A stretch of 64,000 nucleotides of DNA, taken from Paenibacillus camerounensis (GTDB taxonomy: Bacteria; Bacillota; Bacilli; Paenibacillales; Paenibacillaceae). The translations under genes and the position numbers were made by a program. A model generated the notes under the pieces. That model made no database searches, was not told the DNA's origin, and saw nothing but the letters and a program-made list of their open reading frames with translations. Position 1 is the stretch's first letter, and each line of letters opens with the position of its first letter. This document shows positions 54,416 to 63,172 of the stretch, piece after piece. The DNA lies in NCBI RefSeq assembly GCF_000723885.1, contig NZ_CCDG010000025.1, positions 1 to 64,000 of the forward strand, written 5' to 3'.

Positions 54416-54528
54416 CATCCCTCTAACCATTTTTTATCATGAAAATTTTTAGTTATGGGCATATGCCGTGATTGATATAGGTTGTAGTCCATAGACTGTT
54501 GTCAAGATATTATTTGAGGAGGCTAATC

Positions 54529-54813
54529 ATGGAAACAAATTATCAATCGCTCGCCTGGAACAATGTGAATAAATATGTTGGCATGACTACAAATGACGGT
54601 CAGACTCATGACGGGTTTATTGCTCATGTTGATCAGGATTACGTTACGCTTGCAATTCCATCGAACGAAATGATGAACGGAATGCCTGCAAATGCAGCTA
54701 CGTACAGACAATTTGGTTATTATCCGGGCTTTTATCCACGCCGCCGATTTTATCCTAGACGAATACCATTTGGGGCTATTACAGCTTTGTATTTGCTTCC
54801 ATTTTTCATTTGA
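54529..54813 (+). CDS. Small Sm-like hypothetical protein
   Basis: 94 residues. The N-terminal half (KYVGMTTNDGQTHDGFIAHV; DYVTLAIP) has the beta-barrel pattern of small Sm-like or DUF2642-type proteins. The C-terminus is aromatic and arginine-rich (YYPGFYPRRRFYPRRIPFGA), then hydrophobic. GAGGAGG lies seven bases before the ATG. I know of no named function. The next gene has a similar core, and both may be spore-associated; that is inference. Confidence 0.7.
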   Translation: METNYQSLAWNNVNKYVGMTTNDGQTHDGFIAHVDQDYVTLAIPSNEMMNGMPANAATYRQFGYYPGFYPRRRFYPRRIPFGAITALYLLPFFI

Positions 54814-54999
54814 TCTTATTAATTTAAAACCGCAGGACACTGTAGCAGACGATGTGCTTCATGTCTGTTCCCTCCCTAGAATTATTCATGTGACGTATCT
54901 GTGTCATAACACTCACCATCTACCTTAAATGGGCTGCTGCCCAGCTCAATAATTAGGCACCTGCATAGGATGTTGCATAACCATTTGGGAGGTAACAAA

Positions 55000-55245
55000 G
55001 TGCTGAACAATCAAATGTATCCAATGCATCACCAAATGCCGCAAGCAATCATGGTCTATCCAATTGATCCGTATGTCGTAGAAACCTTAATGTCTGTAAA
55101 GGGCAAACAGGTGGTCATTGAAACCACTCGCGGAGGAATTAGTGGCTGTGTGATGGACGTTAAGCCAGACCACGTTGTACTGGATACAAGAGGCCGGAAA
55201 TTCTTCGTCCGCATCTGTGAAATTGTTTGGATCATGCCGGAATAG
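55000..55245 (+). CDS. DUF2642 family protein (YuzF-like)
   Basis: 81 residues. Conserved core IDPYVVETLMSVKGKQVVIE, then GGISGCVMDVKPDHVVLDTR and FFVRICEIVWIMP, as in DUF2642 proteins of spore-forming Bacillales. GTG start at 55000, six bases after GGGAGGT; an upstream in-frame ATG (54970) is unsupported. Function unknown, likely a coat- or surface-linked small Sm-like protein. Confidence 0.85.
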   Translation: MLNNQMYPMHHQMPQAIMVYPIDPYVVETLMSVKGKQVVIETTRGGISGCVMDVKPDHVVLDTRGRKFFVRICEIVWIMPE

Positions 55246-55256
55246 ATTTGTTCCAT

Positions 55257-55280
55257 GAGCTGCGAAAGCAGCTCTTTTTA
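55257..55280 (+). terminator. Terminator of the DUF2642 gene
   Basis: GAGCTGC, loop GAAA, GCAGCTC, then T5. Confidence 0.9.
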
Positions 55281-55523
55281 TTTATCCTATAAGCTAAATT
55301 CCATCTGCCCCGCAGCTGCCTTGTATCTCTCAAGTAACAGCGCCCGGCCGGAGCCAATGCACAATTCCGGCACGTGCTTGCAAGAACCTTAGCTCTCGCC
55401 ATTTCAGGAGAAACTAAACTGCCGCAATTACCAATATCCGCCGCTTAGTCCAATCCATTCCATCTGTCAGCGTATACACTTTATTAATGGAATGATTCCG
55501 GACAGAAGCAGGTGAGGCATTAC

Positions 55524-56195
55524 ATGAACCTTCAGGAAATTCAAAAAGAATACGATTTGATTATCAGCCTGGGCTCTTCCTGCTCACCTGCCATTAATAT
55601 GAGACGATACGGCCTGCGCAGGTTCGCCATGCCCCTGGATTGGATGGTTTCATCCTCACTGGGTGATGTGAACCGGCTGCTCAGCAGCCGTTTCTACCGT
55701 TTTATGGAACTTGAGAATCTTAGCAGGCTGGAGGAGACCCACTTTTTTCTCAATGACGGGAATCCGGTGTATGACGATCCTGCCCGGGGCAGCTTATCAC
55801 AGTCCTATTTTATCAGGGATTCTATGTACAATATCATTTCCGCCCATGATTTCCCGGTCATTCCGAATGTAGATTGGCGTGCCTTCTATCCGGCCTACCG
55901 GCAAAAGCTTGAGCGGCGGCTTACCCGCTTCTGGTCAAGTCTCATGGCCAGCAGCAGCTCTTTGTTCATCAGGTGGTCTGCCAGCTACGAGCAGGTGTAT
56001 GAGCTGCGGGCTATTATATCTGCACTGCTTGGCGGAAGAGGCTTCACCATCCTGATCCTCAACCCTGCGGAGCATCTGACTGTCAGCCGGGAACTGCCCT
56101 GGGGCTTGGAGCAGGTCTGTGCGCTGGAGGTTCCAAATGATATGAATGATTATGCGAACTGGGATTATGTATTGAGCGGGATACGCCTGAGGTAA
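55524..56195 (+). CDS. DUF1796 putative cysteine peptidase
   Basis: 223 residues. DUF1796 (papain-like cysteine peptidase family) is shown by LIISLGSSCSPAINMRRYGL, the AMPLDWMV motif and the C-terminal VPNDMNDYANWDYVL. The candidate Cys is in SSCSP. Members are widespread in Paenibacillus with no defined role. ATG at 55524 follows AGGTGAGG by six bases; a GTG at 55512 is in frame but sits inside that site. Confidence 0.85.
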   Translation: MNLQEIQKEYDLIISLGSSCSPAINMRRYGLRRFAMPLDWMVSSSLGDVNRLLSSRFYRFMELENLSRLEETHFFLNDGNPVYDDPARGSLSQSYFIRDSMYNIISAHDFPVIPNVDWRAFYPAYRQKLERRLTRFWSSLMASSSSLFIRWSASYEQVYELRAIISALLGGRGFTILILNPAEHLTVSRELPWGLEQVCALEVPNDMNDYANWDYVLSGIRLR

Positions 56196-56256
56196 ACGGT
56201 ACTCCGTTAAGCCATTGCCGGCTTGCCTTGTTACCCTTATAAATCTTTCGGCGGAC

Positions 56257-56295
56257 AAAAAAAGCCACTGCCGCAAATAACTGACAGTGGCTTTT
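56257..56295. terminator. Terminator between DUF1796 and the membrane protein gene
   Basis: AAAAGCCACTG / CAGTGGCTTTT stem with A-tract and T-tract, so bidirectional. Confidence 0.88.
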
Positions 56296-56311
56296 CTACG
56301 TCTGCTTGCCC

Positions 56312-57064
56312 TTACTCCAGCAGCTTTTGATCAAAGAAGGCATTTAGCTCGCCGGATTGGACTGAGAAATACTTTTGACTCCGCTTATCCGTTATTGCAG
56401 CGTACATTTCATGTTTGTCATATTGAATCCGGATCGATCGCTGATCATTCTTTTTCAGGCTGAGTCCAATTTCCGCAGCCAATGTGCGTTCAGCATATGG
56501 AATTTCGCTAATCGCAGACTCCGGAATCGCGTTAAGCATCGTTCTAACCCGATCCGTCTCCTGTTCATTCAGCTTTATGTAACGGTTCTCCGTATTTTGC
56601 CCGTCACCAAAAATCCAAAATTCAGCCCCGCTAACTTCATTCGTCCCAAGCTGCTCCCAGCGGATAGCCGGTTCATTAAGCAGTCGGTCCGCCATGCTCC
56701 CTCCCAACGCGACCCCTGCCACACCTGCAATACATACTGCAGACATAAGGGCGGCGGACACTCTGCTGATTCTCAGGTAACCATACAATGTACAGATTAA
56801 GCCCGCTGTAACGGAAGGGATGACCAGAAAAGTGAGCAGTCCCGATTTTAGCGAATAATCAACCATGGTTTCCAGCGACAATAAGACGGATGAATCCTTA
56901 ATAATATAGGAATACAGAAACGGGACGGACAAGCTGATAATGAGGCATAAAGGCACAATTATCCAATACAACCGCAGACGGCTTTTGTCATGGATGAGCC
57001 GGAATATCCTGTATAGTAGAGCCGGATACAGTATAGAAGCTACGAGCACTAATACTACACCCAC
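56312..57064 (-). CDS. Hypothetical membrane protein
   Basis: 250 residues. Four hydrophobic stretches occupy the first 125 residues (MGVVLVLVASILYPALLYRI; IIVPLCLIISLSVPFLYSYI; FLVIPSVTAGLICTLYGYL; MSAVCIAGVAGVALGGSM), then a soluble C-terminal domain of about 120 residues (LGTNEVSGAEFWIFGDGQNT; EIGLSLKKNDQRSIRIQYDK). I do not recognise the family. It starts 24 bases after the end of the C39-like gene on the same strand and may be co-transcribed. Confidence 0.7.
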   Translation of the reverse strand: MGVVLVLVASILYPALLYRIFRLIHDKSRLRLYWIIVPLCLIISLSVPFLYSYIIKDSSVLLSLETMVDYSLKSGLLTFLVIPSVTAGLICTLYGYLRISRVSAALMSAVCIAGVAGVALGGSMADRLLNEPAIRWEQLGTNEVSGAEFWIFGDGQNTENRYIKLNEQETDRVRTMLNAIPESAISEIPYAERTLAAEIGLSLKKNDQRSIRIQYDKHEMYAAITDKRSQKYFSVQSGELNAFFDQKLLE

Positions 57065-57088
57065 GTTAACCCTCCCCGTTAGCTGATT

Positions 57089-58372
57089 CTAATAGCTGGC
57101 ATAGATATACACCGAACCCAGCGTATCTCTCCAATAGCATAAAGCATTGTAGCTGACATAATAGATATTGCCCCAGCTGCTTATCTTCATGTACATATTA
57201 GCATTACTGTCCTGAATGTAGCCTAATGCTGTAAACCAGTGAAACACCATGCTGGAGGTACTTCCCGTATCAGGATAGGTGGTGCTGCCTGTGGACGTTT
57301 TTTTGCCGGCGAGGACAGCAACCGGTTTATTCCCGTTGATGCCTGTTTTGATATTTTCCCATACCAATGTATTAGAAGTCGTTGTAGGAGTACCGAGATT
57401 GGTGTTATCACTTCTCAATTGCGACGCTAAGTAAGGACTATGATTATAATTGCTTAAATATGAATTAAGCCCGTCTTTGAATTCAGGAAAAGTAGTGCCC
57501 CAAATCGCAGACATACTGTTCACTAAAATACTGCCCATAGTATACATATCCATAGCCCTTGCCGGATCAGCCTTCCACCAGAGCATATCATTATAGGATG
57601 AATTGCGCTGCCCCAGCGAATACAAGAGGTTAGTGCCGGCAGCAGGACCGCAGCCAAAATTCTCAGCTAATCCCAAGGAGCCCTGCACATTTGATAGAAA
57701 GACACTCTGGGACGGGAAAGTAATCTGAGTATAGCCGCTGCTGGGCGGAGAAGGCTGGGCTGCAGCTATACTGAACTCAGGCATTTGAAAGGCCAGGGCA
57801 TCTGTTGAAATTCTCTCACCTGTGATAACATTAAGCGCTGTTTTATCAAATACTTGCTGTTCTTTATCAACCTCTACACTATAAGACAACAGCGGCCCGC
57901 CATAGAGGATTTCTGTATTAGCCAATGCGGGGTCTGCGTTCGTTCTTTGGACGGGTGAAGGCGATGTTCCATGCTCCATAACGGCAAGATTACCGTTACC
58001 TTCAAGATCTCCGAGAATGATGTAGCCTGTATAGCTGTCACCCTGATAAAGGTCGATATTATAATAAGTCCGTTCATCTATCCCCTTCAAAGGCGTTATT
58101 TCCTGACGCTCCGCCCCGGCTCTTCTCTGTAGGCCGTTTTGTTCAAAGACCGATATTTGACCAAGAAATTCCTGAACAGCTTGTGCCGCAGCCACCTCAT
58201 CAACCGAAGTGTCCTGAAGTTCTTCCTGATCAAATAAAATACTTTGCATTCTCGCATCCGCATCTGTCTGCGTGACCAACGGTGCCGGCTCCGGCTGTTC
58301 CGCGGCCGAGACTGCTGTAGTGTTAGCTGTTAACATGAGGCCTGCCATAAGAACGGAAATGATCTTTTTCAT
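57089..58372 (-). CDS. Secreted C39-like papain-fold peptidase
   Basis: 427 residues from the ATG at 58370-58372, with a signal peptide (KKIISVLMAGLMLTANTTAV). Residues 30-210 form a propeptide-like or PepSY-like region. The C-terminal domain has a candidate triad Cys241 (NFGCGPAAG), His378 (VFHWFTALGY) and Asn402 in SSWGN. It should act outside the cell; target unknown. It is not fused to an ABC exporter, unlike bacteriocin-processing C39 enzymes. The membrane protein gene follows in the same direction. Confidence 0.82.
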   Translation of the reverse strand: MKKIISVLMAGLMLTANTTAVSAAEQPEPAPLVTQTDADARMQSILFDQEELQDTSVDEVAAAQAVQEFLGQISVFEQNGLQRRAGAERQEITPLKGIDERTYYNIDLYQGDSYTGYIILGDLEGNGNLAVMEHGTSPSPVQRTNADPALANTEILYGGPLLSYSVEVDKEQQVFDKTALNVITGERISTDALAFQMPEFSIAAAQPSPPSSGYTQITFPSQSVFLSNVQGSLGLAENFGCGPAAGTNLLYSLGQRNSSYNDMLWWKADPARAMDMYTMGSILVNSMSAIWGTTFPEFKDGLNSYLSNYNHSPYLASQLRSDNTNLGTPTTTSNTLVWENIKTGINGNKPVAVLAGKKTSTGSTTYPDTGSTSSMVFHWFTALGYIQDSNANMYMKISSWGNIYYVSYNALCYWRDTLGSVYIYASY

Positions 58373-58528
58373 ACATACCTCCATAGAATGGTTATTATGA
58401 AACCTCCAGATGATTACCTATTAGTTCCAAATAAAGAATAACCTTGTTTTTCTATGAAAGCATTATCATTAGTCATATTCCTAATAATTGTTATTTGCTA
58501 TGTCAGGTGTCCCTTGCGCGAATCAGCC

Positions 58529-60133
58529 TCACGCCAGAACCTGCAGTACATCAGCAATTTTGCGGTGGTGCGACATCACGCCATAATTCATCCAGGCCAT
58601 AAAATCCATCTCGTAGACACAGCCGCTGCGTGCAGCCGGCAGGCTGCTCCAGAGCGGACTTTCAAGCAGCTCACGGCCCTCCCCCATCTGGCGGTCAAAG
58701 GTAATGAACAGATGATCTGCCGTCAGCTGTGCAAGTGCCTCCAGGCTGAGATTCACCTGCTTCTGCCCCCGGCACAGCTGACGGACTAAGGGATGCGGCT
58801 GCAGCCCGAGGTCGCTATGCAGCACACCTCCCGTATAACCCAGCCCGTCACATCCGTACAGCATAATGCCCGCGGAAGAGATCCGCAGCACCGCTACAGT
58901 CTGCATACCTGCTGATCGGCTGAGCCGCTCTCTTGCTGCACGCACCTTGTCCTCATAACTGCCAATAACCTCCTGAACGCTTCCGGACCGGCCGAAAATC
59001 GCTGCCGCTGAACGCAGGGTAGCACGCCAATTCTCCTGATGAAACGGAAGCTTGAACAATGGCGCTACCTGACTGCATTCCTCAAGATGCCAGCGCTGAA
59101 AGCCGTCATCAAGCATAATCAGCTCCGGCGTATAACGGGACAGCCCCTGCCAGTCGCCGGTGGAAATATCAAACGCCGGAATCTGGTGAAGCCCAAGGTA
59201 ATCCTGCTTACCCCAATCCGCATGACAGTACTGCGCAACAGGCATGATGCCCAGAGCCAGCAGATAATCCTCCAGAAACGGGGCGAATATCCGTGTCCCC
59301 TCCTGGTAAAGGCTTCTGTACTTGCCAGGTGTAACCCCGACGCTCCCCTTAAAACGGCGGCTGAAATAGTACTCATTGCTGTAGCCCACCGCCAGAGCAA
59401 TCTCATGCAGCCGGTCTTTACTCATCAGCAGCTGCTGCTGTGCCCGTTCAATCCGCAGTCCGTTAAGGTACTCCAGCGGAATCTGGCCGGTCTGTTCCTT
59501 GAACAGTCTCGTAAAGCGGCTGCGTCCCAGGCCCGCAATCTCAGCCAGCCCGTCAACTGTTACCGTTTCATTGAAATGCTCCTGCATATATTGAATAGAA
59601 CGCTGAACCGCCGTCCGTTCATCCACAGGTACAGCTGCATAGGGATTGGCACGCATAAGCAGCAGCAGCAGTTCCTGGAACCGGCTCTGGGCGGCAAAGT
59701 GCTCTATATGCTCTAAGCTTCTAAGGCACTGTTGAATCGATTCCAGCAGCATAATGATTTGCGGGAAGGGACGGCACTGTATCGGACCAGACTGCAGCAG
59801 CCCTTCCTCAGGGAAATTATGCATTGCGTACATCCCGTTCTCTCCGGAAGCAATAACTTCAAAATTCAGCCGGTAAAAGCTCACCCCCTGCTCCCCCGCA
59901 CTGATCCGGCCCGCTGCTCCGCATTCAAACAGAAATCCGGCGCCCTTGTCCAGCTGGTAACGCTGCCCGCCTGCTTCAATCCAGCCCTGCCCGTCTGATA
60001 CTATAATCAGAGCCGGAACCGGATAGCAGCCGGGTTGCCTGTTATCGGACCACGGCTGCGCAAATGTCTCTATACTATTAAGGTTATATAACAGTCTGTA
60101 AGGGTATGGACCATCAGCTCCCCTGTCCTCCAT
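58529..60133 (-). CDS. AraC-type regulator fused to a ferrisiderophore-binding domain (Btr-like)
   Basis: 534 residues. An N-terminal cupin-like region (ALIIVSDGQGWIEAGGQRYQ), two AraC helix-turn-helix units at about 178-275 (VDGLAEIAGLGRSRFTRLFK; LHEIALAVGYSNEYYFSRRF), then a BtuF/FeuA-type periplasmic-binding domain to the end. That domain shares DWGKQDYLGL and much more with the adjacent binding protein. B. subtilis Btr (YbbB) has the same architecture and activates the feu siderophore uptake operon when it binds bacillibactin. A Fur box lies in front of it. It probably activates the neighbouring uptake gene. Confidence 0.9.
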   Translation of the reverse strand: MEDRGADGPYPYRLLYNLNSIETFAQPWSDNRQPGCYPVPALIIVSDGQGWIEAGGQRYQLDKGAGFLFECGAAGRISAGEQGVSFYRLNFEVIASGENGMYAMHNFPEEGLLQSGPIQCRPFPQIIMLLESIQQCLRSLEHIEHFAAQSRFQELLLLLMRANPYAAVPVDERTAVQRSIQYMQEHFNETVTVDGLAEIAGLGRSRFTRLFKEQTGQIPLEYLNGLRIERAQQQLLMSKDRLHEIALAVGYSNEYYFSRRFKGSVGVTPGKYRSLYQEGTRIFAPFLEDYLLALGIMPVAQYCHADWGKQDYLGLHQIPAFDISTGDWQGLSRYTPELIMLDDGFQRWHLEECSQVAPLFKLPFHQENWRATLRSAAAIFGRSGSVQEVIGSYEDKVRAARERLSRSAGMQTVAVLRISSAGIMLYGCDGLGYTGGVLHSDLGLQPHPLVRQLCRGQKQVNLSLEALAQLTADHLFITFDRQMGEGRELLESPLWSSLPAARSGCVYEMDFMAWMNYGVMSHHRKIADVLQVLA

Positions 60134-60149
60134 TGCTTCGTCTCCTAAC

Positions 60150-60164
60150 TGAGAATGATTTTCA
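60150..60164. promoter_or_regulatory. Fur box upstream of the AraC-type regulator
   Basis: TGAGAATGATTTTCA matches the TGATAATNATTATCA Fur consensus at 12 of 14 defined positions. It lies 16 bases before the start codon, where it would block transcription or initiation when iron is plentiful. Confidence 0.8.
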
Positions 60165-60185
60165 TCTATTCAGTGTAAAACAAAA

Positions 60186-60220
60186 AAGAAGGCCTATCAA
60201 CCATGCTGATAGACCTTCTT
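60186..60220 (-). terminator. Terminator of the siderophore-binding protein gene
   Basis: AAGAAGGCCTATCA with TGATAGACCTTCTT; T6 tail on the minus strand. Confidence 0.85.
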
Positions 60221-60245
60221 CAATATTTGCTCTCAAGGGAATGGA

Positions 60246-61277
60246 CTATTTAACTATCGCCTCAAGCAGATCATTAAGCTTCATGGAATTAGCGGTAATG
60301 GCACCGGACTGCCAGTGTGAACGTTCCATTTTGTAAATATTTCCGTTCTTCACTGCCGGAATGTTCTTCCAAAGCGGCCCGTCCAGAATGCTTAGGGCAT
60401 CCTGATTCTCAGGCGTGTCCCAATCACCGTTATCCAGGAACACAATGATATGATCAGCGCCCAGCTCCGGAATCACCTCTTCAGAGATAATCGACTGGTA
60501 GTCCGACATTTCTGCTGCCATATCAACAGGCGTTAGCCCGAACTGATCATAAATAACCCCGGTATAACGGTTTTTGACGCCGAACAAGGCAAACGACTTA
60601 TCCGCTACATTGAGCCGGATTACAGCTACCTTCTCCTGGCCGATTGCCTGCTGCAGCTTGGCTTTACCGTCCACCAACTTTGCGTCATACTCAGCCAGCA
60701 CGCTCTCGGCTTTTTCCGGAATTCCCAGGGCATCAGCAATCGCAGCAAGCATCAGTCTGGAATCCTGAAGTACCGCCTCAGGCAGCCGGTAAGTCGGTGC
60801 TACCTTGGAATAGTTCTCGTAGGCTGTTTTGTCTGCACCGCCGTCCAGAATGATCAGATCCGGATTCTGGTCCAGCAGTGCCTCCATACTGCCTGTTATA
60901 TCAAACTCCGGTACATCCAGTCCGAGATAATCCTGCTTGCCCCAGCTCGGATGATACCATTGCACCACCGGTGTAACACCCAGTGCCTTCAGATAATCCT
61001 CTACATAAATACCGGCAACCCGCTGCGGATGCGCCGGAATCTGAACATCACCGAATTCTCCGGTTACAGTGCGCATTTCGCCTTCAGCGCCGCCTGAATT
61101 GTCTGTTTCTGCTGCTGTATTACTGTCCGGTGCACTGCTTGCTGCAGTCTCCGCCGCATTCTCTGTCTGCGCGGCATTTCCGCTGGCTGCGTTGTCATTG
61201 TCTCCGCAGGCAGCCAGTACAGCCATTACCATTAGGAGCATTGCTGCCCAGATATATTTCCGACCCCGTTGTACCAT
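60246..61277 (-). CDS. Iron-siderophore ABC transporter substrate-binding lipoprotein
   Basis: 343 residues with a lipoprotein signal (MAVLAACGDND), a long Asn/Ala/Thr-rich linker, then a BtuF/FeuA-type domain (YHPSWGKQDYLGLDVPEFDI; DHIIVFLDNGDWDTPENQDA). It binds a ferric siderophore for an ABC importer, but no permease or ATPase gene lies beside it, so those must be elsewhere. ATG at 61275-61277 with GGAGAG upstream. A Fur box precedes it. The nearest paralogue in the window is the regulator's C-terminal domain. Confidence 0.9.
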   Translation of the reverse strand: MVQRGRKYIWAAMLLMVMAVLAACGDNDNAASGNAAQTENAAETAASSAPDSNTAAETDNSGGAEGEMRTVTGEFGDVQIPAHPQRVAGIYVEDYLKALGVTPVVQWYHPSWGKQDYLGLDVPEFDITGSMEALLDQNPDLIILDGGADKTAYENYSKVAPTYRLPEAVLQDSRLMLAAIADALGIPEKAESVLAEYDAKLVDGKAKLQQAIGQEKVAVIRLNVADKSFALFGVKNRYTGVIYDQFGLTPVDMAAEMSDYQSIISEEVIPELGADHIIVFLDNGDWDTPENQDALSILDGPLWKNIPAVKNGNIYKMERSHWQSGAITANSMKLNDLLEAIVK

Positions 61278-61308
61278 TGAACTCTCCACTCCCGACCATT
61301 GATGTAAT

Positions 61309-61323
61309 TGATTATCATTCTCA
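61309..61323. promoter_or_regulatory. Fur box upstream of the siderophore-binding protein
   Basis: On the minus strand TGAGAATGATAATCA matches the Fur consensus TGATAATNATTATCA at all but two positions; it lies 32 bases before the start codon and extends as further GATTAT/ATAATC repeats. Confidence 0.85.
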
Positions 61324-61486
61324 ATAATCATATGCTCAATACTAGCATGCCTGAGCGAAGTTTCAATGCACTTTCTCAGCGGATTTTTTATACAAACTCG
61401 TTCATTATCTGGACATAGCAGCAAACAGAGACAGCTGTATTCAACCATGCCGGTCACAGACTGCCCCTCTCTTGGCCTACTCAGTT

Positions 61487-62197
61487 CTATTCATCCACCA
61501 TCCGCTTCTTATACACATAGGCGGCAACCGCATGAATGACGAGCACCCATGCCAGGATGACCAGAAGATGAAGCAAAACATCGCCCAGACCGGCACCAGC
61601 CTCAACACGGTTCGCCAGCTCCAGCAATTGAAGGTTCGGCATGTATTCTACCACAGCCAGTACCGGATATTTATCGATAAACGGAGTGAGGAAAGAGCCG
61701 GAGCTGAAGATGAACATAACCGGAACGATAACTACCGAGGCCTCCATAACCGATTTGGTAAACAATCCGATCAGCGTACCTAGTCCAACATAGAACACAG
61801 CGGATAACACGAGCGCAATAGCAATTACAGCCAAATTCCGGGGATTATAGCCGCTGAGCCAGATTGATCCGGCAACAACAACAGCTGTGGCGATAAAGCT
61901 CAGCAGGCTTTTTCCGCAAAAGATTTCCAGTGTACTGGCCGGTGACAACATCAGTCCGCGCAGCGTGTTCTTCTCCTTCTCCTCAGCAATCAGGGAGGAC
62001 TGGACATAAGCCCCTACCAGGATGAAGCCCAAATTAATGATTAAATAATGAGAAGCAATGCCTTCAATCCCCATGCGGCCGAATAAAACAGCCATCAGGA
62101 GCGGCATAATTAATGTGGTGGATACGAACAAATTGCGGGACAAGTCCTTATAATCCTTTTGCAGAATAGCAAATATTCTTCTCGTTGAAAAGGTCAT
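61487..62197 (-). CDS. ABC-2 type transporter permease
   Basis: 236 residues with six membrane segments, ABC-2 family (FSTRRIFAILQKDYKDLSRN at the start; RGLMLSPASTLEIFCGKSLL). With the overlapping ATPase it forms an exporter in which two permeases and two ATPases associate. Substrate unknown. Its start overlaps the ATPase stop by four bases. Confidence 0.9.
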   Translation of the reverse strand: MTFSTRRIFAILQKDYKDLSRNLFVSTTLIMPLLMAVLFGRMGIEGIASHYLIINLGFILVGAYVQSSLIAEEKEKNTLRGLMLSPASTLEIFCGKSLLSFIATAVVVAGSIWLSGYNPRNLAVIAIALVLSAVFYVGLGTLIGLFTKSVMEASVVIVPVMFIFSSGSFLTPFIDKYPVLAVVEYMPNLQLLELANRVEAGAGLGDVLLHLLVILAWVLVIHAVAAYVYKKRMVDE

Positions 62198-63042
62198 GCC
62201 AGCTTCCTCCCTGTCACTTCTACAAATATATCGCCTAGTGTCGGATGATTCGATTGCACGGAAACAAGCTGGTTCGAGCTCATATAACGGAACATCTGGT
62301 CCGCACCTTCAGGCCCCTTCGGGACAATGACCATGCTGCCGTCGGCCAGCTCGACCGTCAGAGTGGGCTCGCCCCGCTGCTGGCGCAGCTTTTTGGGGCT
62401 GTCCAGAAGCCGGATTTCCCCGTCGTTCAGGAACGCAACCCGGTCGCATAACGCCTCTGCCTCGTTCATGTCATGTGTCGTCAGGAAAATCGTCGTGCCC
62501 TTCTCCTTTAATAGAAGCAGCCCTTCATGAATATGCTTTGTATTGACCGGATCCAGCGCCGAAGTCGGCTCATCCAGGAACAGCAGCTCAGGCTCGTGCA
62601 GAAATGCCCTTGCCAGAATAACCCGCTGCAGCATCCCTTTCGACAGCTTGGATACAGGCTTCTTCTCTTCACCCGCCAGATTAACCATCTGGAGCACCTC
62701 AGCGATTCTTTGATACGGCACGCCGTAAAGATCGCAGTACAGCTTCAGATTATCGTAGACATTCAGCCTTCCGTACAAGGCGGTATTGTCTGTGATGATT
62801 CCGACCTTTTGCCGGTACTTCTCAGAATTTAACTGCTCAGTGCTTACACCAAATGCATACGCGCTTCCGGATGTCGGCCTCAGCTGGGCTGTCAGGATTT
62901 TAATAGTAGTTGTTTTACCAGAGCCGCTGGGTCCGAGGAACCCGAAAATTTCTCCTCTTTTCACACTGAACGTGACATCCTTTAGCGCCCGGGAAGACCC
63001 GAATGCTTTCTGCAATGAAGTGACTTCAATAATATTCTCCAT
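62194..63042 (-). CDS. ABC transporter ATP-binding protein
   Basis: 282 residues with intact Walker A (GPSGSGKTT, 37-45), signature (LSKGMLQRV, about 133-141), Walker B (LLFLDEP) and H-loop (TTHD). NatA-like exporter ATPase with a C-terminal extension. Operon with the ABC-2 permease. The 21-bp repeat array and the ABC/LytTR gene lie just upstream, which suggests control by that regulator. Confidence 0.95.
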   Translation of the reverse strand: MENIIEVTSLQKAFGSSRALKDVTFSVKRGEIFGFLGPSGSGKTTTIKILTAQLRPTSGSAYAFGVSTEQLNSEKYRQKVGIITDNTALYGRLNVYDNLKLYCDLYGVPYQRIAEVLQMVNLAGEEKKPVSKLSKGMLQRVILARAFLHEPELLFLDEPTSALDPVNTKHIHEGLLLLKEKGTTIFLTTHDMNEAEALCDRVAFLNDGEIRLLDSPKKLRQQRGEPTLTVELADGSMVIVPKGPEGADQMFRYMSSNQLVSVQSNHPTLGDIFVEVTGRKLA

Positions 63043-63121
63043 CCCCTGCTCATCCTCCGTCTTGTGCTGTCTATGTCCAAATCTTACGGGAAAAGCAGCA
63101 GCAGCGCATTAAAATCACCGT

Positions 63122-63172
63122 GAACGGAGCACAAAAGAAGTTGAATGGAGCATATGTATCCCTGAATGGAGC
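63122..63172. repeat. Three 9-bp direct repeats at exactly 21-bp period, candidate LytTR operator
   Basis: GAACGGAGC (63122-63130), GAATGGAGC (63143-63151) and GAATGGAGC (63164-63172) start 21 bp apart, with 12-bp spacers. LytTR-domain regulators bind pairs of 9-bp direct repeats with about 12-bp spacers, so this fits. It lies between the ABC/LytTR stop codon and the ABC ATPase start, upstream of a possible -10 (TAAGAT, complement of 63081-63086). Confidence 0.65.

Noticed and set aside
54199..54426. Frame running through the tRNA
   Set aside because: It reads through the tRNA-Val and terminator; the tRNA fold is complete, so the peptide is not real.
58440..58500. Fur-like sequence upstream of the C39-like gene (GCATTATCATTAGTCATA)
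   Set aside because: Only one half-site is convincing, and the gene has no iron link.
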